NCBI GenBank assembly: GCA_903937385.1
Contig: CAIZZF010000010.1
Span: 1 to 64,000, forward strand
Length of the DNA stretch: 64,000 bases
Reading direction: 5' to 3'
Origin: an uncultured Holophagaceae bacterium
Lineage (GTDB): Bacteria; Acidobacteriota; Holophagae; Holophagales; Holophagaceae
Shown: positions 16,443 through 24,872 of the stretch, one piece after another
Position numbering within the stretch: position 1 is the stretch's first letter
How the letters are laid out: each line of letters begins with the position of its first letter
Made by a program: the position numbers and the translations under genes
Notes under the pieces: model-generated
Database searches by the model: none
Told to the model about the DNA's origin: nothing
Seen by the model: only the letters and a program-made list of their open reading frames with translations

Positions 16443-19400
16443 CTAATGCACGGTGCGCCAGACGCGGACTTTCGGGAAGCGCTGCTGTTGCGCTCCAAGA
16501 ATGGTCTTCAGGTCCAAAGTTGTCTTGGACGCCCCTAGCGCCGGATTGGCGACGGCGACGGCGCCGCCCTGAATGACGCCCCGAGTGCCGTAGGCCGAGA
16601 AGGTCGAGGCCACCCCAGCCCAGGTAGTCTTGTTGCCGCTCACGCAGGACACGGTGGTGCGGGCATCCCGGGCGATGGGCTGGTACACATCACAGACCAT
16701 GTTGCTGTAGGTGATGCCATCACCCCCGGAACAGACGTCGAGAGTTGTGGGCGTGAAGTAGGAGTAGAAGAGGCTGCCCGAAACGACCATGGGCTCACTG
16801 ATGCCCTTGGGAATGAAGTAGTCGGGAGAGGCGCCCGTCCCCGGCAGAGAGAGGTAGTACCCGAAATAGGGATTGCCGGAGTTGGTCAGGTAGAAGCTGC
16901 TGGCGCCAGGAGTGATCAAATTGCTGGCGGCCGAACCCAGCCCAGGGGCGACGGTCTGATTGGTGAAATCGATCAGCTTGCTGTCCGGGATCCCAGCCGA
17001 ATCGAGGCTCCAGACCTTGCTGTCCTGGCGGTCGAAGACCACCGTGAGACGGTGACCTGTCGGCCGATTGCTGCCGACTCCAGAGGTGTATTGGGTGTCC
17101 ACGGGGTTATTGCGGTCGCCACTGATCATGGCCACACCCACAGCGGCTGGGGTGGGAGCCGAAGTGGTGCCCGAGCTCTTGCCCTGGCCGAGGAACCCGC
17201 CCACCCGGAAGGGCGCGGGCAGGGTGGTGTACAGGGCCCCGCTGGTGCTGTCCTTGGCCACCTTCCGCACACTGGAATTCGAGGACGCAAGCCCATCCGT
17301 GGTCCATTTGGCCAGGTCGGACGTATCGATCCGGTAGTCGGTGTAGCTGCCGGATCCGGAAGTCAGACCCGAGCCCCAGCTCCAGAGCCCGCCCCCGTAG
17401 TCCAGGAAGTAGGCCCGCTGGGCCATGCCCGAATTCGGGAAGAACTCGAAGGGAACCAGACCGGCCGGGATGCAGGCGATGTCGGACTTGATGGTCGTCA
17501 TGTCCACGGCGGCCAGCACCTCTCCGGTATAGACATCCAGGGCCAGGACGGAACGCCCGAGCTTGGTGGCAGTTCCGGAGCTGTCCTTGAAGTTCGCGTC
17601 CACGTCAGCGGTGGTGAAGCCCCCGCTGAAGAAGACGGCGTCCTTGACGATGCCGTTGAACAGCACCCGCCCCAGCGCCGGCGTGGCTGTCGAGAACCCC
17701 ATCTTTGCCAGTATGGCCTTCACCGTCACAAGACTGGGCCCCCCGGTCACGATGCGTCCGCCGTCGAAGTAGGCGGCCTCGTCGGGGCACAGGGACCATT
17801 TCAAAGTGGGCGAGAAGGGATCGTGGATGTCGATGGCGTAGTAGCTGCGCCCGCCCTTCCTCAGGCCGATGATGGCGATGGCCCGTTCCGTGCTGTCCAC
17901 GGCGCCATTGCCGGACCCGCCCGTGGAGGGCGGCAGGTCCAGGTGGTAGATGAGCGGCGCGCCATCCACCATGAAGCGATGGGCATTGCCCGTGGAACCG
18001 CCGAAGACATAGTCCAGCTGCCCCAGGAAATCCGTGGGCATGAAGGCCCAGAGCTCGTCCACGGCACCCTTGACCAGCGTCAGAGTCTTGCCGGACGAGT
18101 CCGTCACCGCGGTATCCCGGCTGATCTCGCCAAAGGCGTGGAGCCAGCCCTGGTTGGTCCCGGAGAGGACCAGCCGGAAGCGGTCCCCGGTCTGCAGGGA
18201 GAGCTTGGTATTGGCGGCAATGCTGGCTGCCAGGGTCGATGACACCGTGTAGGGAATGGCAGCGGGGCTGGAGTCGACGATGTCCCCCATGATGCTGCTC
18301 CGGTTCAGGGTGGGCCGGCCGGAACTGGGATCAGCGGGGCTCGTCAAGTCGGCGCCCATGGCCTTCTGGACAACGGCCATCTTGGCGGAATCGGTGGCGG
18401 CGGTCGGGGTCCGGGGGAGCGAAGGATAGGGACCTGTGGACGGACTGGTCGTGCCGTCCGGCCCCTTGGTCATGACCTCTCCTTTGAGGGCCGTGAAGGC
18501 AGTTCCCGTGTCGCTGAACGCAATGAGTCCCTTTTCGGCGGTGCTCCCGTCACCGGGCAGACGCGTGTAGAGCTTCCGCTGATACCAGTAGCGGTTGGTC
18601 TTCAGGGCCGTATAGGCGGACCACTGGGCCGTGGAGGCATCCAGCGTCGTCACGACGTTGCCGCTGTTGTCGATGATCTGGGTCTGGTTGTTGACTTCCT
18701 TGGTGGCGAACATCAGCAGATCGCCCGACCAGATGGGGCCGCCGGTGGCGGGCGGCGTGAACTTGCCCAGGTAGACCTGCTTGCCGAGGCTGGCCCCGAT
18801 GAAGGGCAAGTTGGGATTGCTGGTGGAGTTGATATTCGAGGGGGCCAGGGTCGACTGGATGGCCCGCTGCAGCATGAGCGCCAGCTTTTCGGGGTCGGAG
18901 CCGTCGAAGAAGTAGGTGGCGCCCGCCTTCCTCAGGCCGACCTCGGGATAGTCCGCGGGATCGGCAGGGTTGACCAGCCAGTCCGTGGCCGGATCAAATC
19001 CGTGGTAGTCCGTCGCATTCCCGGAAGTGATGGTCGGATCTCCAAGGAGCGCCGTCCGGAACAGGGCCCGCTTGCCGCTGACGGAGTAGGTGGTTTCATT
19101 GTCGTTGTAGTAGCCACCCAGGCTCACGCCAAGGGTCATGGTGGTGACGCGATGGCCGTAGGTCCCGAAGTCCACTGTGCCCCGCTTCTTGATGGCGAAG
19201 GGCATGAAGGAGTGGGGGGTCGCGGAAGTGGAGGCCGCCGGGGCGGTGGCAGCCAGGTAGTCGGCGCCAAGGGCGGTACCCAGGGAGGTATCCGTTAGGT
19301 GGGCCGCCATGGCAGCGAAGGTGAAGGAGTTCCACCAGGTGCCCGTGCGATCGACGTAGGTGGGGTGCAGGATGACCTGCTGGTTGCCCGCCAGGGGGTT

Positions 19401-21587
19401 CACCACGCCGTTCACAAGATAGGGTGTGGTGGCATTGGCATTGAGGTTTTGAGTGTCACCGTTGTTGTCGTTGCCATCCGTGAAGACGATGAGGAAGTGG
19501 CTCATGCAGGCGGAGGGGGCATCGCCCCCGGTCTCCACCGAACTGAAGACATTGTTGGGATCGTTGAGCTGGGCCAGTGCGTTGGCAACCGCGTAGGTCA
19601 GGGGCGTGCTGTTGCCCGCCTTGAAGGTCGCGATCCGCTTCATGTTGGTGACCGAGTTCCCACTGGAGGCGTTGATGCCATCCGCTGCCGTGTTGTTCAG
19701 CAGCTGCCAGCCTGAGTCTTCCCCGATCTTGGCGGTGGTGGGAACCCCTGCGGTGGTGTTCAGGGTGGTGGCAGAGTTGTTGTGGATCGTGGAGGTATTT
19801 GAGGAGGAGGCTTCCGTGGTGGAGTCCAGGAAGCGGAAGGCCCACAGGACGGAGGCCTGGTTCTGGATCCAGGTCTCGATGGCCGCCCGCTTCACGGCCT
19901 GGACCCGGGACATGCCGGGGACAATATTCACCGAAGCATCCTGCCAGCTCTCACTCTGGTAGACCCCGGCATCGTTGTATTTGGGCACCATCAGGAGATT
20001 GCCCTTGGCCGCCGCACCGTAGCCCTGGCCCCAGCTCACATGGCCCTGCCCACCCGCCAGGTTCGCATTGGCGGCGTCGAAGACGATGTACTTGCCGGAT
20101 GATGAGTAGCTGCCGTTGGCGTATTTCCCTGTGAACAGCCAACCCATGTAGTCCTGGCGGTGCGTGACCATCAGCAGCTTGGTGGTCACGTTATCGGGAT
20201 CCAGCACTTGATCGCCGTTGGTGAGCGTGTAGCACCGGTCCAGCTCGATCTGCAGGCCGCTGCCGTAGGTGACGCTCTTCCGGACGACCTGGTCCTTCAC
20301 GGTTCGCGAGCTCAGGGGGTTGCCGCTGGAGTTGGCGTCTGTGAGCTTCCAGGGGATGGGAATGTCGATCGTGCGGAGGTCCGTGCCCACCATCGCGCTG
20401 AACCGCGCGTGGCTGGCGGCCCGCACCCAGTTGCGGACATCGAGCTTGCCATCGGCGTAGCCGGACATCTGGGTGGGATCACTCGTGGAGGTGTCGGCGA
20501 GGATCTCGTCCACCAGGGTGCCGGCGGGGGTGACCAGGCCAATGAAGGTCGGCCCGGACGTCAGTCCATCAGCGTTGAGTGAGCTGTCGATGTGGGCGGC
20601 CGTAGCCGGGGTGCCGGGATTGTAGGCGGGCACGGTCCAGTTCCACGAGGTGCCGGTCCCGCTGCTCCCGTTGGATGCGGTCCAGTTGATGACCGTGTCC
20701 GAGCCGTTGTGCTTGAGGAGCGAGGCATTGAACGTGACGGTGGCGCCGGCGGTAAAGGTGGTGGTGCCCGTGCTGATGTTGGAGATCTGGAAGGGATCGG
20801 TGGAGGGCACCGTCCAGGTCCAGGTCGACTTGTAGGGGCTGGATCCACTCGCGGTCGTCACGGTCGTGGGGCCAAAACCGTCTGAGCTGGACCAGATGAT
20901 GTTCTTCCGGTTTGCCTGGGATGCTGACGTTTTCAGGTAAGTCGTGAAAGTTAGGAGCGTGCCTGAGGAATAGGTCGCAGGAGAAACCGTGATCGGGTTG
21001 GTGGTCGTCGTGCCATTGCTCTGCGTGATGAGGTTGGTTCCAGTCGTGACGTTGTTCGACTGAGAGGTGATTCCAGTCCCGACGGTAAAGTTGGCAATAG
21101 CGGTTGGAATGGTGCCCGACGATGGGTAAGACGCTTTGGCCGTGATGGTGTAGGTGCTTGTGGGCGTGCAGCTGGTCCCCGTGTTGATCCCCACCGTGCC
21201 GTTGCTGTTGACGGTCACGATGTAGGTGGTATAGACCGCAGGGCACCCGTGGGCCTTCGCCGTGATGGTGTAGGTATTGACTCCGGGCACGGCCACTGTG
21301 CCAGGAACCAGGGTGAAGGCGAGGCTCTGCTTGGCGTTGTTGTCGTCCCGATCCAGGTTCACATACTGGGGATGGAACATGGAGGCCGCCATGGACCCCG
21401 AGAAGTCGAAGACCGTGACGACCTCAGGCTTCAGGGGCGTCGAGGTGGACTTCTGATAGAGATCCAGAAAGTCTGTCTTGGTCGCCTGCAGCCTCGGGTC
21501 CAACTGCGCGCGGAGGGGCAGGAAGGCAGCGAAAGCGAGCCCAAGGCTCAGGATCGCGCGGGAAACAACTCGAGCTTGGATGGTCAT
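16443..21587 (-). CDS. pilY1: PilY1-type type IV pilus tip adhesin with von Willebrand A domain
   Basis: A 1714-residue exported protein; the start at 21587 (MTIQARVVSRAILSLGLAF) follows AGAGGAG and gives a signal peptide ending near LRAQ. A VWA metal site begins at residue 61 (DFSGS), and the second VWA block FLIVFTDGNDNN appears near residue 700. Between them lies a Thr/Ser/Asn-rich Ig-like stretch at about 85-330. The C-terminal half is the PilY1 beta-propeller, with blocks such as AIIGLRKGGRSYYAIDIHDP and GRSVLALDVYTGEVLAAVDM. PilY1 primes pilus assembly and mediates adhesion or surface sensing. It is the last gene of the minor-pilin operon. Confidence 0.9.
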   Translation of the reverse strand: MTIQARVVSRAILSLGLAFAAFLPLRAQLDPRLQATKTDFLDLYQKSTSTPLKPEVVTVFDFSGSMAASMFHPQYVNLDRDDNNAKQSLAFTLVPGTVAVPGVNTYTITAKAHGCPAVYTTYIVTVNSNGTVGINTGTSCTPTSTYTITAKASYPSSGTIPTAIANFTVGTGITSQSNNVTTGTNLITQSNGTTTTNPITVSPATYSSGTLLTFTTYLKTSASQANRKNIIWSSSDGFGPTTVTTASGSSPYKSTWTWTVPSTDPFQISNISTGTTTFTAGATVTFNASLLKHNGSDTVINWTASNGSSGTGTSWNWTVPAYNPGTPATAAHIDSSLNADGLTSGPTFIGLVTPAGTLVDEILADTSTSDPTQMSGYADGKLDVRNWVRAASHARFSAMVGTDLRTIDIPIPWKLTDANSSGNPLSSRTVKDQVVRKSVTYGSGLQIELDRCYTLTNGDQVLDPDNVTTKLLMVTHRQDYMGWLFTGKYANGSYSSSGKYIVFDAANANLAGGQGHVSWGQGYGAAAKGNLLMVPKYNDAGVYQSESWQDASVNIVPGMSRVQAVKRAAIETWIQNQASVLWAFRFLDSTTEASSSNTSTIHNNSATTLNTTAGVPTTAKIGEDSGWQLLNNTAADGINASSGNSVTNMKRIATFKAGNSTPLTYAVANALAQLNDPNNVFSSVETGGDAPSACMSHFLIVFTDGNDNNGDTQNLNANATTPYLVNGVVNPLAGNQQVILHPTYVDRTGTWWNSFTFAAMAAHLTDTSLGTALGADYLAATAPAASTSATPHSFMPFAIKKRGTVDFGTYGHRVTTMTLGVSLGGYYNDNETTYSVSGKRALFRTALLGDPTITSGNATDYHGFDPATDWLVNPADPADYPEVGLRKAGATYFFDGSDPEKLALMLQRAIQSTLAPSNINSTSNPNLPFIGASLGKQVYLGKFTPPATGGPIWSGDLLMFATKEVNNQTQIIDNSGNVVTTLDASTAQWSAYTALKTNRYWYQRKLYTRLPGDGSTAEKGLIAFSDTGTAFTALKGEVMTKGPDGTTSPSTGPYPSLPRTPTAATDSAKMAVVQKAMGADLTSPADPSSGRPTLNRSSIMGDIVDSSPAAIPYTVSSTLAASIAANTKLSLQTGDRFRLVLSGTNQGWLHAFGEISRDTAVTDSSGKTLTLVKGAVDELWAFMPTDFLGQLDYVFGGSTGNAHRFMVDGAPLIYHLDLPPSTGGSGNGAVDSTERAIAIIGLRKGGRSYYAIDIHDPFSPTLKWSLCPDEAAYFDGGRIVTGGPSLVTVKAILAKMGFSTATPALGRVLFNGIVKDAVFFSGGFTTADVDANFKDSSGTATKLGRSVLALDVYTGEVLAAVDMTTIKSDIACIPAGLVPFEFFPNSGMAQRAYFLDYGGGLWSWGSGLTSGSGSYTDYRIDTSDLAKWTTDGLASSNSSVRKVAKDSTSGALYTTLPAPFRVGGFLGQGKSSGTTSAPTPAAVGVAMISGDRNNPVDTQYTSGVGSNRPTGHRLTVVFDRQDSKVWSLDSAGIPDSKLIDFTNQTVAPGLGSAASNLITPGASSFYLTNSGNPYFGYYLSLPGTGASPDYFIPKGISEPMVVSGSLFYSYFTPTTLDVCSGGDGITYSNMVCDVYQPIARDARTTVSCVSGNKTTWAGVASTFSAYGTRGVIQGGAVAVANPALGASKTTLDLKTILGAQQQRFPKVRVWRTVH

Positions 21588-21604
21588 CGCGGAGCTCCTC
21601 TGCG

Positions 21605-22210
21605 CTACTGGACAGGCGTGGAAAGCCACGCCTCTTTGGCGTGGATAAAGGTGATACCGCCCTGCTGGACCTGGGCATCGGAGCGGATGGCCCAAAGGTC
21701 AGGGGCCAGCTTGAGCGGCCCCCCCGAGGCCGGCGTGAAGGCCCCCGGTCCCGAGCCCTGGCTCATGTTGGCGATGGGCAACTTGCCCATGCGGGTGAGA
21801 CCGATGGTGAAGCCCTGGGTGACGCCGGTGGGACCGGGCAGGGTGAGGGCGGTCTGGAGCGTGCCCCCGGACGCGTAGTTGGCGCCGGTGATGATGTCCT
21901 TGGCGACACCGGACAGGGTGTCATCCAGCAGGAGGGCCGTCTTCTCCGCACCCAGTTTTGCGGCCGTGCCGGTTGCAGCATTGCTGTTCGCCAAGTCGAT
22001 CCAGTGGATGGACCACTCGATGCCAGAGTCCGCCACGTTCCGGGCCATGGCCCCCTGCCGGCTGAAGCCCGACGTGACGATCTCCCGCAGGGAGTTGCGG
22101 GACATGGCCATGGAAGCCACGGTGAGGAGCACGAGCAGCATGAGGGCCACGATGATGGTGATGGCGCCCGCTTGGGGCTGGGCCAGATCGCGATGTCGGG
22201 AAGCAAGCAT
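21605..22210 (-). CDS. pilX: PilX-like minor pilin protein
   Basis: A 201-residue protein with the PilX N-terminal pattern: a short polar leader, then a hydrophobic segment (AGAITIIVALMLLVLLTVAS, about 14-33) followed by MAMSRNSLREIVTSGFSRQGAMARNVADSGIEW, seen in segments. PilX proteins lack the strict prepilin glycine-Phe site and act with PilV, PilW and PilY1 in the tip-priming complex. It lies between pilW (10-bp gap) and pilY1 (17-bp gap), matching the Pseudomonas minor pilin order. Identity rests on the N-terminus and on synteny. Confidence 0.82.
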   Translation of the reverse strand: MLASRHRDLAQPQAGAITIIVALMLLVLLTVASMAMSRNSLREIVTSGFSRQGAMARNVADSGIEWSIHWIDLANSNAATGTAAKLGAEKTALLLDDTLSGVAKDIITGANYASGGTLQTALTLPGPTGVTQGFTIGLTRMGKLPIANMSQGSGPGAFTPASGGPLKLAPDLWAIRSDAQVQQGGITFIHAKEAWLSTPVQ

Positions 22211-22220
22211 GGCGGGCCTT

Positions 22221-23420
22221 TCAGTTCATGGTCAGACCCGAATGCCGCGGCACGAAGACGAGGCTCTGGGTCAGGTTCCGGTAGGCAAGGGCAGCACCGG
22301 TGGTGGAATACTCGCTGCGCTGGGTGGCCGTGCGCGTGGTGACATCCACCCGCACCAGGGTTGGCACGGACCGCATCCAGTGCTCGGTTCCCCGGGTGGT
22401 CTTGAAGTCAGGGCGGCCCGAGGCCGCGAGCTGAGCGTCCACCTCGGTGCGGATGCCTCCGTCCCAGCCGAGTGTGAAGCCGATGTAGGACTTCGGAAGT
22501 CCCGAGGCCAGCGTTCCGGCCCAGGAGGCACCCGCATTGGTGCTCAGGTAGACCTTGAAGCCGGAGACGTTCTCGGCGATCACCTGCTGGGCGGCGGTCG
22601 GCGTGAAGGCCGTGGTGTTGTAGGTCCCCTGGTCCCGGACCAGACAGGGGATGCCATTGGCATTGGACGGGTCCAGGTTCAGGATCTCGATCCGGTAGCG
22701 GACCATCTGGGCCGGAAGAAAGAACACAATCCCGCTGTTGGGCAGGTGCTTGGCCTTGGACGGCAGGCCGGCGGAGCCCATGCCGGTGATCGAGGCATCG
22801 GGTGAGGCGCCCGCCACGACGGAAACGGTGGTGCCTGAGACCGTGGGAACGTCCTTGATGTAGGCGGTCTCCCAGGAATCCTTGAACGAAAAGAGCTGAC
22901 CCTGCTTGACCTGTTTGGCGTAGGTGGCACTCCCGCAGTCGATGACGAAGGTGTTGTCGGCTGTGGACGGAGCGGTACCGGCCACCACCAACTCGGCAGC
23001 CGTCTTCTGCGGCGCGGCGACGCCGAGGGCGCCCTCGAAGGCGAGGGCCTCATCCATGTAGAAATAGAGCTCGTCACTGAAGACGGTGGGATCAAGGCTG
23101 GGGTAGGCCGTGGCCCCGCTCTTCAGGACGGGCATGTTGGGCAGGATGTAGAAAGGTGGCACCGCCGCACTGACCGTCGGGGGCACCGACAGGTCTGTGA
23201 GATACATGCAGGCCGTGTTGAGGTCATCGACCAGCAGGTCCACGGACATGCGGTTCCGCCGCGCGCTGGAGAGCGACTCGCCCGAGGTGTAGTAGGTGGT
23301 GAGGCTGGCCTTGTAGACGTTGGCCATGCCCGCCATCAGCACCATGGTGAAGACCAGCGCCACCAGCAGCTCGACTAGAGAGAACCCGCGGGCACTTCTT
23401 CGGAGCAGGGCCTTAGCCAT
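22221..23420 (-). CDS. pilW: PilW-like prepilin
   Basis: A 399-residue type IV prepilin. It has a short basic leader followed by the prepilin peptidase site GFSLVELLVALVFTMVLMAG at about residues 12-31, with Glu at position +5. The large C-terminal globular domain contains a long insert and few family landmarks beyond PilW-type length. Its start overlaps the end of pilV by 8 bp. It is expected to form part of the minor pilin tip complex with PilV, PilX, FimT/FimU and PilY1. Confidence 0.85.
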   Translation of the reverse strand: MAKALLRRSARGFSLVELLVALVFTMVLMAGMANVYKASLTTYYTSGESLSSARRNRMSVDLLVDDLNTACMYLTDLSVPPTVSAAVPPFYILPNMPVLKSGATAYPSLDPTVFSDELYFYMDEALAFEGALGVAAPQKTAAELVVAGTAPSTADNTFVIDCGSATYAKQVKQGQLFSFKDSWETAYIKDVPTVSGTTVSVVAGASPDASITGMGSAGLPSKAKHLPNSGIVFFLPAQMVRYRIEILNLDPSNANGIPCLVRDQGTYNTTAFTPTAAQQVIAENVSGFKVYLSTNAGASWAGTLASGLPKSYIGFTLGWDGGIRTEVDAQLAASGRPDFKTTRGTEHWMRSVPTLVRVDVTTRTATQRSEYSTTGAALAYRNLTQSLVFVPRHSGLTMN

Positions 23421-23955
23421 GGGCGATCCTCCGGGTCAGGGTGATGGTGCGGGGAATCTTCACGCTGGACTGGTCCACCTGATCCGAGAACTGGATCTGG
23501 ACGGATACGTCGGATAGCGCCCCTGTCGCCGCCTTGTTGAAGGGCACCCGCGAGGTGGTGACCGTGAAGAAGGCGGTCTGTTCGAGAGGGTCCGCCGAGG
23601 CGGCATTCACCGCGCCCCCCTTGATGTTCAGATACTCCACAAGCGGCACCCCGGCGGCGATGGTGATGTATTTGAGTGTCGGCAGGTCGGCCAGGCTGGG
23701 GGCGGTGAGGGTCGTATCCGTGACGTTGAGCCAGCTGAGGCGGCCCTCCAGCTCGGCCCGGTCCATCACATGCTCGCCCACAAGGACGGCAGTGGTCATG
23801 CTGCGGCTGCCCCTGGAGGCCTTCAGGGACATCACCTGGAGCAGGGAGAGGCCGAGAATCCCGACGGCCATGATGAAGGCGGTCATCAGCATCTCCACCA
23901 TGCTGAACCCGGCCTGTCCACGCAGCAGGCGGGAGACCCGTGACTGTGTGCGCAT
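23413..23955 (-). CDS. pilV: PilV-like prepilin
   Basis: A 180-residue prepilin from the ATG at 23955 (MRTQSRVSRLLRGQAGFSMVE), which is preceded by GGAGGAGG at ideal spacing; an upstream in-frame ATG would place the ribosome site inside the gene. The prepilin site is AGFSMVEMLMTAFIMAVGIL, and the pattern of a methionine-rich helix then SLLQVMSLKASRGSRSM fits PilV. Its start shares one base with the fimT stop (TGATG), so the genes are translationally coupled. It encodes a minor pilin of the tip complex. Confidence 0.86.
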   Translation of the reverse strand: MRTQSRVSRLLRGQAGFSMVEMLMTAFIMAVGILGLSLLQVMSLKASRGSRSMTTAVLVGEHVMDRAELEGRLSWLNVTDTTLTAPSLADLPTLKYITIAAGVPLVEYLNIKGGAVNAASADPLEQTAFFTVTTSRVPFNKAATGALSDVSVQIQFSDQVDQSSVKIPRTITLTRRIAHG

Positions 23956-24728
23956 CAAATCCTCCTCCATTTCCCATCACCGTCTTTGGCACCAGGGTTG
24001 TAGAACTTGTAGATGGAGCCCCCGTTGGCGAGGACCACGATCACCCCCATGGGGCCACCGGGAACTGCGCCACCACTGGAAGTGGTCCCCACCACCGGGA
24101 CGATGATCGTGCTGTTGAACCGCTTGTTGCTGCCGCTGATCACGAACCGCTGGAGCGTGGCCGAGAACGAGAACAGGTTGTTGGCGTCAGTCACCAACCC
24201 CGTCATGGGTCCGGTCTTGAAGGGCTCCACGGTGGTCAGCACCTCGTTGGTGGCCCCGGCGGCGGTGGCCTGCATCACGATGGACCACTGGGTTGATCCC
24301 ACGGCCACGATGCGCGCCCTGGTCTGGACCGCGTCGTTGGGCAGGAAGCGGAATGGCACGGCCACCGTCTGGCCAGCCACGCCCAGGGCAGCCGCGGGGG
24401 CCGTGCCCAGGAGCAGGTTGTTGGCCGTGGTCTGGATGTCAGTATCCAGAAGCGAGGCATCACCATGGGCCAGCCTCAGCGGAGTCGCGGCATCCCAGGC
24501 ACCCCAGGTGACGATGGCCACATCCCGCCCCGTGGCGACGGAGGCCTTGTGAGCATTGCTCAGGGCCCCTTCCACCTCATCCATGACGGCGCGCACGCCC
24601 CCTGCCTGCCGGTTTCCGATCATGGTCACGCCGGCTATGGCCAGGACGCCCACTATGGCCACGACTACCAACAGTTCTACAAGTGAATACCCGCCATTCT
24701 TGCGCTGTGGTGTGTGGAATGGACGCAT
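23955..24728 (-). CDS. FimT/GspH-type pseudopilin
   Basis: A 257-residue prepilin at the head of the minor-pilin operon. The start at 24728 (MRPFHTPQRKNGGYSLVELL) follows GAGGTCGGC. The frame remains open to 24845 but that extension covers the AT-rich promoter region. The prepilin site is GGYSLVELLVVVAIVGVLAI with Glu at +5, and VRAVMDEVEGALSNAHKASVATGRDVAIV is the FimT/FimU/GspH-type helix and first strand. It probably sits at the core of the priming complex. Some FimT proteins bind DNA during natural transformation; that activity cannot be read from the sequence. Confidence 0.85.
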   Translation of the reverse strand: MRPFHTPQRKNGGYSLVELLVVVAIVGVLAIAGVTMIGNRQAGGVRAVMDEVEGALSNAHKASVATGRDVAIVTWGAWDAATPLRLAHGDASLLDTDIQTTANNLLLGTAPAAALGVAGQTVAVPFRFLPNDAVQTRARIVAVGSTQWSIVMQATAAGATNEVLTTVEPFKTGPMTGLVTDANNLFSFSATLQRFVISGSNKRFNSTIIVPVVGTTSSGGAVPGGPMGVIVVLANGGSIYKFYNPGAKDGDGKWRRI

Positions 24729-24760
24729 GCCGACCTCGAGTCTCTGAATTAAGAATCGAG

Positions 24761-24828
24761 AATCTAGACAAATTTGGTGAAATCCGGCCAATGATAAGAT
24801 TTTAAACAGGTTAAAAAATCTAGACAAA
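24761..24828 (-). promoter_or_regulatory. Promoter and twin TTTGTCTAGATT boxes upstream of the minor-pilin operon
   Basis: The 144-bp gap between priA and fimT is AT-rich against its surroundings. The minus strand holds a sigma-70-like promoter: TTGTCT (24822-24827), 17 bp, TAAAAT (24799-24804). The 12-mer TTTGTCTAGATT occurs twice, at 24817-24828 over the -35 element and at 24761-24772 about 20 bp beyond the expected start site, both containing the palindrome TCTAGA. The arrangement suggests a regulator binding two sites around the start of transcription. The promoter is reasonable; the operator role is inference. Confidence 0.45.
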
Positions 24829-24872
24829 AGCAGCATGTGGTTCAAAGAAGATATATGTATAAATTTTATCCA

